A stretch of DNA of 20,427 nt, from NCBI GenBank assembly GCA_964472505.1, contig CAYYQW010000067.1:1-20427 (forward strand), in the 5' to 3' direction. This DNA is from JAYEIA01 sp964472505 (lineage in GTDB: Bacteria > Bacteroidota > Bacteroidia > Bacteroidales > JAADGE01). The notes beneath the pieces were generated by a model. It saw only the letters and a program-made list of their open reading frames with translations. It had not been told where the DNA came from and ran no database searches. Shown here piece by piece: positions 16,014-20,427 of this stretch (the first letter of the stretch is position 1; each line of letters begins with the position of its first letter). The translations under genes were made by a program, and so were the position numbers.

Positions 16014-16048
16014 TTAAGCTGCGCGGATTAGAGCATCGCGCAGCTTAA
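16014..16048. terminator. Shared hairpin between the sigma gene and porW
   Basis: TTAAGCTGCGCG (16014-16025) pairs perfectly with CGCGCAGCTTAA (16037-16048) around an 11-base loop. On the plus strand it is followed by AGATTTTCTTT and should terminate the sigma gene, whose stop is 21 bases earlier. On the minus strand the porW stop codon (16045-16047) lies within the stem, and only A/T-mixed sequence follows. Confidence 0.7.
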
Positions 16049-18627
16049 AGATTTTCTTTGAAGAACGCAATGTATTTCTCCGTTATGGGAAGTTTAATAA
16101 GCTTGTTATAATTGGCTTTTGAAATATAAAAGTGTTCAAATTTCGATTTCTCAGCTGCTCTGAATTTATTATTATTTAAAATTTCAGCATATAGTTTTTC
16201 GGCTTCCTTTTCCGAGGCCAAACTTTTCACAATTATCTGAACTCTGTTTTCGTCAAAGCTTTCTTCGCTTACTTTAATATCTTTGGCCGGAAAAAGTTCT
16301 ACCGTAAGATCCACCAACATAAATTTCATGGTATTAATCAATTCCTTATTCTCGGAATTCGTAATTAGCAGGTAGTAGTGTTCGCTTTTTGCATCCGGCT
16401 TTTTGTAGTAGCGAGGATCAAATTTACCGCTTTTATATATCTGAAGCGTTTTTTGTGCCTGAGCTGTAATTTGATGTTGCGGGTATGTGTTTATTAATTC
16501 TTCTAATTGTTTGGCCATTTGATTTTGTTGGCCCAAAGCGCCCTTAGCCAGTGCCTCAAAATACATAAAACCCGGAATCAGGTCGTTTTGCGGAGAGGTT
16601 TCTCTTGCTTTCTCCACGGCATTCAAAACTTCTCTGTATTCTCCTTTTTTATAGGATGCGTATGCTTTTTCATATAAATCATTTACTCGGTCTTTGGTTT
16701 CTTTGAGTATGTCCAAGTAATTTGGGTTGGAGAGTATATTGGCATATTTGCTGTCGGGGTATTCGTTTAAAATTTTCTTACGGTATTTTTCGGCCTCTGT
16801 TTTATTGTTAAGTTCTTTATAATGAATCATATAAAGATTGAAATAAGTTTCAATGGCCAAAGGATGTTCGCCGAAGCGGTTCAAGAACTGTTTGTAAGTT
16901 TCAACAGCTTCGGGATAGGCGTTCATTTGATTTTCGTAAGTGTAAGCGGCTGCAAAAAGCGCTTGGGCAATACGCTTATTGGATACGTCCATAGCGCTGT
17001 CGGTCAGGGGCAGATCTTGCAGATAATATTCGGGATCTTTATTGTCGCTTATTCGATCGCCTTGATTTTCAGCTTCATCGGTTTCTGTTTGGTTTAGTGC
17101 GGCCTTATTACTTCTGCGCCAATGATCTTCGAGCTTGCGGTTTCCCCAATTTTTTTGAAATTCGTTTTTTCCTATACTTAAAGCTTGCGGATTATAGAAA
17201 AGCCATTTGCCTTTTGCATTTTTATCGTCGTAATCGCGTTCTCTGAACGGGTCGTAACCGGTTGACATACCGGTGTTTTGTGCCGCTCGTTCATCGGCTT
17301 TTACTTGTGCAATCAGATTGTTGATTAAATTCATGCGTTGGCTTTCGCTCATTTTTGCAACTTTCTGTAAGCTGTCTTCTTCGGCAACAATTTTTAAATT
17401 GTCGGTAAGTTTGCTCAGGTTTTCCGCTGTTTTAGAAATCTTGTCGTATTCAATATAGTCTTTGCTCAGAACGCTCATGGTGCTGTCATAATAAGCACTT
17501 GCTTTGAGATATTCGGGTCGTTCAAAGTATATATTTGCTAAAGCTAAGAAAGACAAAGCTTTTTGGTTCTGATTTTTTGTACTCCGCCGTACGGAAAGTT
17601 GATAATTTTTTTCAGCTTCCGGAATATTTTTTTCCGTCATTTCAATTTCTGCCAAAGCATAATAAATTTGATCTCTGTAGTCTTTGTTTTTATCGTCTTT
17701 AAGCATTTTGCGCAGGCTGTTTTTCAATGCTTCGGAATTTCCCTGCTCTGTTTCGTAGGTTTCGGCAAGTTTCAATTTTGAGCTGAAAACCATATCGTAA
17801 GAAGGGTTTATTTTAATAACTTTCTCATATTGCTCTCTCGCTTTGGCCTTATTGTTAACCTCTTCATAAAGTTGGGCCAACAGATAAGTCAATCCGGCTT
17901 TTTCGGATTTTTCTTTTGATCTTGCTATCACGGGTTTCAGAAGGCTAATGGCGTCGCTGTATCGTTTTTGCTTGAGCGCAATATCGGCTTTGAGTTTTTC
18001 CAGTTTATTATCCAATCTGCCTTTATATTCGGGGCTTTCTTTTATCTGTGTGATATAGTTATCTGCCTCTCGGGTTTCTCCTAAAGCACTGTAAGAGCGG
18101 GCAATCCAATACATAGCATCGAAGCGAATTTCTTCGGTGCGGAATTTGGTAAGAATGGTTTGAAGCGATTTCATGGCAACTCGGTATTCGCCTTTGTAAT
18201 AATGCGCTTTTCCTATTAAAAGATAAGCATCATCTACCCAACGGTTATATTCCGTTTTGTTCATAAAAGCTTCTTGTTCGGGTGTAAGCCTTCCGTTAGT
18301 CTTCTTCAAATCCGGTTTTACCGTAATTGAGTGTGTTTTAATGGCTTTTACTGATTTTTGTATGGCACGATCCATATCCGAGCTGACGAGTTGCGGCATT
18401 TTTTCCAATTCGGCTTTATAAACCGGCAGCATCTGAACGTAACTTTCATCGGCTTTTTCAATTTTTTCCAAGCCGGAATTGTAGGCCATATATCCGTTAA
18501 AATATATATTATAGCGGGTTGTGAGGTTGTGGAAAAATCGTGTAGCAGCTGTGTTCTTTTCTGTGGAACAAGACGAAATTAGAGTGGCAGCCAATAAGGC
18601 AAGGCTTATGATAATTTTGTTTTTCAA
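16045..18627 (-). CDS. porW: PorW/SprE-type TPR lipoprotein of the type IX secretion system
   Basis: From a TTG start at 18627 this is an 860-residue outer-membrane lipoprotein with signal peptide MKNKIIISLALLAATLISSC (lipidated Cys20). It is followed by the family-typical RFFHNLTTRYNIYFNGYMAY and then by many TPR-like helical hairpins over about residues 125-420 and 560-740. PorW (P. gingivalis) and SprE (Flavobacterium) are required for type IX secretion and gliding, and link the PorKLMN trans-envelope motor ring to the Sov translocon. The frame is open up to an ATG at 18735, but that start would put 36 charged residues before the signal peptide and would lie upstream of the promoter at 18644-18651. 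The size is nearer SprE than the shorter PorW. No other T9SS gene is in the window; these genes are usually scattered. It is convergent with the ECF sigma gene. Confidence 0.87.
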   Translation of the reverse strand: MKNKIIISLALLAATLISSCSTEKNTAATRFFHNLTTRYNIYFNGYMAYNSGLEKIEKADESYVQMLPVYKAELEKMPQLVSSDMDRAIQKSVKAIKTHSITVKPDLKKTNGRLTPEQEAFMNKTEYNRWVDDAYLLIGKAHYYKGEYRVAMKSLQTILTKFRTEEIRFDAMYWIARSYSALGETREADNYITQIKESPEYKGRLDNKLEKLKADIALKQKRYSDAISLLKPVIARSKEKSEKAGLTYLLAQLYEEVNNKAKAREQYEKVIKINPSYDMVFSSKLKLAETYETEQGNSEALKNSLRKMLKDDKNKDYRDQIYYALAEIEMTEKNIPEAEKNYQLSVRRSTKNQNQKALSFLALANIYFERPEYLKASAYYDSTMSVLSKDYIEYDKISKTAENLSKLTDNLKIVAEEDSLQKVAKMSESQRMNLINNLIAQVKADERAAQNTGMSTGYDPFRERDYDDKNAKGKWLFYNPQALSIGKNEFQKNWGNRKLEDHWRRSNKAALNQTETDEAENQGDRISDNKDPEYYLQDLPLTDSAMDVSNKRIAQALFAAAYTYENQMNAYPEAVETYKQFLNRFGEHPLAIETYFNLYMIHYKELNNKTEAEKYRKKILNEYPDSKYANILSNPNYLDILKETKDRVNDLYEKAYASYKKGEYREVLNAVEKARETSPQNDLIPGFMYFEALAKGALGQQNQMAKQLEELINTYPQHQITAQAQKTLQIYKSGKFDPRYYKKPDAKSEHYYLLITNSENKELINTMKFMLVDLTVELFPAKDIKVSEESFDENRVQIIVKSLASEKEAEKLYAEILNNNKFRAAEKSKFEHFYISKANYNKLIKLPITEKYIAFFKENL

Positions 18628-18643
18628 AGCAATATTTTTTTTA

Positions 18644-18651
18644 CAAATGTA
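18644..18651 (-). promoter_or_regulatory. -7 promoter element of porW
   Basis: Plus CAAATGTA reads TACATTTG on the coding strand, an exact -7 match. Transcription would begin near 18637, leaving about ten bases before the TTG start at 18627. The -33 region is weak (TTTTTC-like). Confidence 0.55.
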
Positions 18652-18787
18652 ATTGTTTAACCTTGTATTTGAAAAAATATTGTATTGATAACTGAAGTTT
18701 TTAAGAGATACCGGATGTCTGATTCGATGCTTCAAAATCGCCCGCCGGAAGAATTGAGCCTGTCCGAAAAATAAAGCTCATTATCTC

Positions 18788-18827
18788 AAAAAATACTTTG
18801 CCAAAGCTTTACACTTTGGCAAAGTAT
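18788..18827 (-). terminator. Intrinsic terminator of the TonB-dependent receptor gene
   Basis: ATACTTTGCCAAAG (18793-18806) pairs perfectly with CTTTGGCAAAGTAT (18814-18827). The stem is 14 bp with a 7-base loop, followed on the minus strand by six U residues (plus A run 18788-18793). It lies 65 bases past the receptor stop codon and separates it from porW. Confidence 0.85.
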
Positions 18828-18891
18828 GCTTTTAAGTCCGTCAGTCGGTTAAATCTATAGGTTTTTCCGGACCTGACAGATTTTAAGTTTT

Positions 18892-20427
18892 TTAGAATTT
18901 GATATTTATGCCGCTCATAAAATGGATGCCGGCTTGTGGGTAATATCCGTACATGGCCGATTTTTCGTTTCCGCTTATGAAGCGATATACCCAGGCATTG
19001 GTTTCGTAGGCTTCGTTTAAGAAGTTATTCAGATTGAAAAATAAATCAATGCGTTCCAATTTTTTAAACTTTAAGCGGTAATTGATTTTTAAATCATTTA
19101 CTAAGTAGGGGTTTATGGAACGTTCCTTATTGGATGTGTTGTCAATGTATTGTCGGCTTACGTATTGCGTATTTACCGATACGGACAGGTTTTCCGTGAT
19201 TTCGGCTGTCAGACGATTTTTGGCAACCACGCTTGGTGAAAATGAAATGTCGGTTTCTTCATAAAACTCTTGTTTCTGTTCGCCCCAATTATCCCAATCG
19301 TCCACATAGGCTGTGTAGTTTTTAATTTTATTGCGACTGAAAGATGCATTGGCTTCCCAGATTAAGAAATTCCAAAATTCAGTTCCGGTACTTAGTTCTA
19401 TACCCGTTCGGTAACTGTTTGGTACATTTACGGATATGGCATTGCCTACATCGTTTATTTGTCCGGTAAGTACCAATTGATTTTTGTAGTGCATATAATA
19501 GAGGTTGGCACTCAATGAAAGGGCTGATGTTGAATAATTGTAGCCCAATTCATAGTCGTAAAGTCTTTCCGGTTGGGGTTCTTTTTCAGAAATTGCATCT
19601 TTGAGGTCGGTGCGCGTTGGCTCTCGGTTGGCTGTAGCCAAAGAGAAAAAGGTGCGGCTTTCATCGCTTATGGTATAATTGATACCGGCTTTGGGATTGA
19701 AGAAATGGTAGATATGTTTTTGGCTGATATCGCGCAGATCATCATCAATGCCTGAAATTTCATATACGATGTTCCGGTATTGGAGGTCAAGCATAGCGTT
19801 TAGGCTATTTGTTATTTTGTAGTTAAGTTTTCCGTATATGTTCCGGTCAGCTTTATCACCCGTATTTTCGTACCATTTATGAGGCAGTCGGCTGATGCCT
19901 GCATACTCGCTGCGAATGACGCGCCCGAAATGGCCGCCGATGTATTCATTAGCTGCTCCGCCAAAAGTAAAGTTGAAATTTGATTGCGTATAGTTTGCTG
20001 AAAATACTAAACCGAAAAAATCATTGTCTAACCATTTGCGGCGAATCAAATCGCTGCTTTCAATGGTTGTGTCGCCTATTGTAACAGGCTCCATTAAATA
20101 ATCCGCAAAATCTTCGTCATCTTTGTATTGTTCGTAATAACCTTTGCCTTTGGTGTAATGCAGGGCGGTTTTTATATAGAAATTCGATGAAATTTGCCGC
20201 GTGTAAGATAAATGCGTATGTGTTTGAATGTAATGATCAATTTCATTTTCATAAGTATAGGGATTGAAGGTGCGATTGCTTTCCAAACTGTCTTTCGGAA
20301 CGCCGCCCCATGCTTGGTAAGTTTCTTCTATACCGTGCATGAAATTTACCCGCAGTAAGTTTTTGCTGTCGGAATAGATGCCGGAAAGCTGCACCGATTC
20401 CATATCGGTATATGCGCGGTCGATGTA
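18892..20427 (-). CDS. TonB-dependent outer-membrane receptor, C-terminal part
   Basis: About 511 residues are visible; the frame stays open to the right edge (YIDRAYTD precedes the first Met), so the signal peptide and plug domain lie outside the window. What remains is an outer-membrane beta-barrel: alternating aromatic and polar strands with long acidic loops. It shows family-typical segments such as FNPYTYENEIDHY, FSLATANREPTRTDLKDA and PERLYDYELGYNYS, and ends on a terminal Phe (SGINIKF) as BAM substrates do. Such receptors import iron chelates, cobalamin or similar ligands using TonB energy. The substrate cannot be told here, and there is no SusD-like neighbour, so it is not an obvious glycan-uptake locus. 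A strong terminator follows it. Confidence 0.85.
   Translation of the reverse strand, partial: YIDRAYTDMESVQLSGIYSDSKNLLRVNFMHGIEETYQAWGGVPKDSLESNRTFNPYTYENEIDHYIQTHTHLSYTRQISSNFYIKTALHYTKGKGYYEQYKDDEDFADYLMEPVTIGDTTIESSDLIRRKWLDNDFFGLVFSANYTQSNFNFTFGGAANEYIGGHFGRVIRSEYAGISRLPHKWYENTGDKADRNIYGKLNYKITNSLNAMLDLQYRNIVYEISGIDDDLRDISQKHIYHFFNPKAGINYTISDESRTFFSLATANREPTRTDLKDAISEKEPQPERLYDYELGYNYSTSALSLSANLYYMHYKNQLVLTGQINDVGNAISVNVPNSYRTGIELSTGTEFWNFLIWEANASFSRNKIKNYTAYVDDWDNWGEQKQEFYEETDISFSPSVVAKNRLTAEITENLSVSVNTQYVSRQYIDNTSNKERSINPYLVNDLKINYRLKFKKLERIDLFFNLNNFLNEAYETNAWVYRFISGNEKSAMYGYYPQAGIHFMSGINIKF

Noticed and set aside
18628..18735. N-terminal 36-residue extension of the PorW/SprE homologue
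   Set aside because: It is basic and Asn-rich, would bury the lipoprotein signal peptide, and lies across the likely promoter.

Overview
The window comes from a member of the Bacteroidota. It contains a PorW/SprE-type lipoprotein of the type IX secretion system, which is restricted to this phylum. It also has a Bacteroidota-style UvrA, the gene order rplU-rpmA-serS, a DUF2141 protein, and several promoters of the phylum's -33 TTG / -7 TAnnTTTG type. Almost all starts lack a Shine-Dalgarno sequence. Base composition is moderately AT-rich, with very AT-rich spacers. The order or genus cannot be fixed from the sequence.

Layout, left to right. (1) 2-322: the 3' remnant of an RHS-repeat gene, cut off inside the conserved core and carrying a perfect 28-bp palindrome in frame. 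It runs into the 3' end of an adenosine deaminase gene on the opposite strand (194-1288). (2) 1575-4584, minus strand: an apparent three-gene operon of an aspartate ammonia-lyase with a fused N-terminal cyclic-nucleotide-binding-like domain, a secreted DUF2141 protein and a HAD-family hydrolase. (3) 4819-5700, plus strand: the ribosome-assembly GTPase Era with a clear promoter. (4) 5719-8351, minus strand: a membrane-anchored M23 metallopeptidase followed by a PQQ-propeller lipoprotein. A textbook intrinsic terminator lies inside the first codons of the lipoprotein gene. (5) 8670-10710, minus strand: rplU-rpmA, a terminator, then serS. (6) 10895-12130, minus strand: a soluble PAS histidine kinase without a neighbouring response regulator. 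(7) 12333-15155, minus strand: uvrA. (8) 15399-15992, plus strand: an ECF sigma factor with an unusually strong Shine-Dalgarno sequence, divergent from uvrA. (9) 16045-18627, minus strand: the PorW/SprE homologue, convergent with the sigma gene. Its stop codon sits inside a shared 12-bp-stem hairpin, and its true start is probably a TTG just downstream of a promoter. (10) 18892 to the window end, minus strand: the C-terminal part of a TonB-dependent outer-membrane receptor with its own terminator.

Most of the window is chromosomal housekeeping (nucleoside salvage, amino-acid catabolism, translation, repair) mixed with cell-envelope genes. The points most worth a second look are the regulatory arrangements (the terminator inside the lipoprotein gene, the strong Shine-Dalgarno sequence on the sigma gene, the sigma gene beside a T9SS gene), the cNMP-aspartase fusion, and the palindrome inside the broken RHS gene. 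I saw no CRISPR array, tRNA, rRNA or insertion sequence, and no obviously new multi-gene defence or secretion system.
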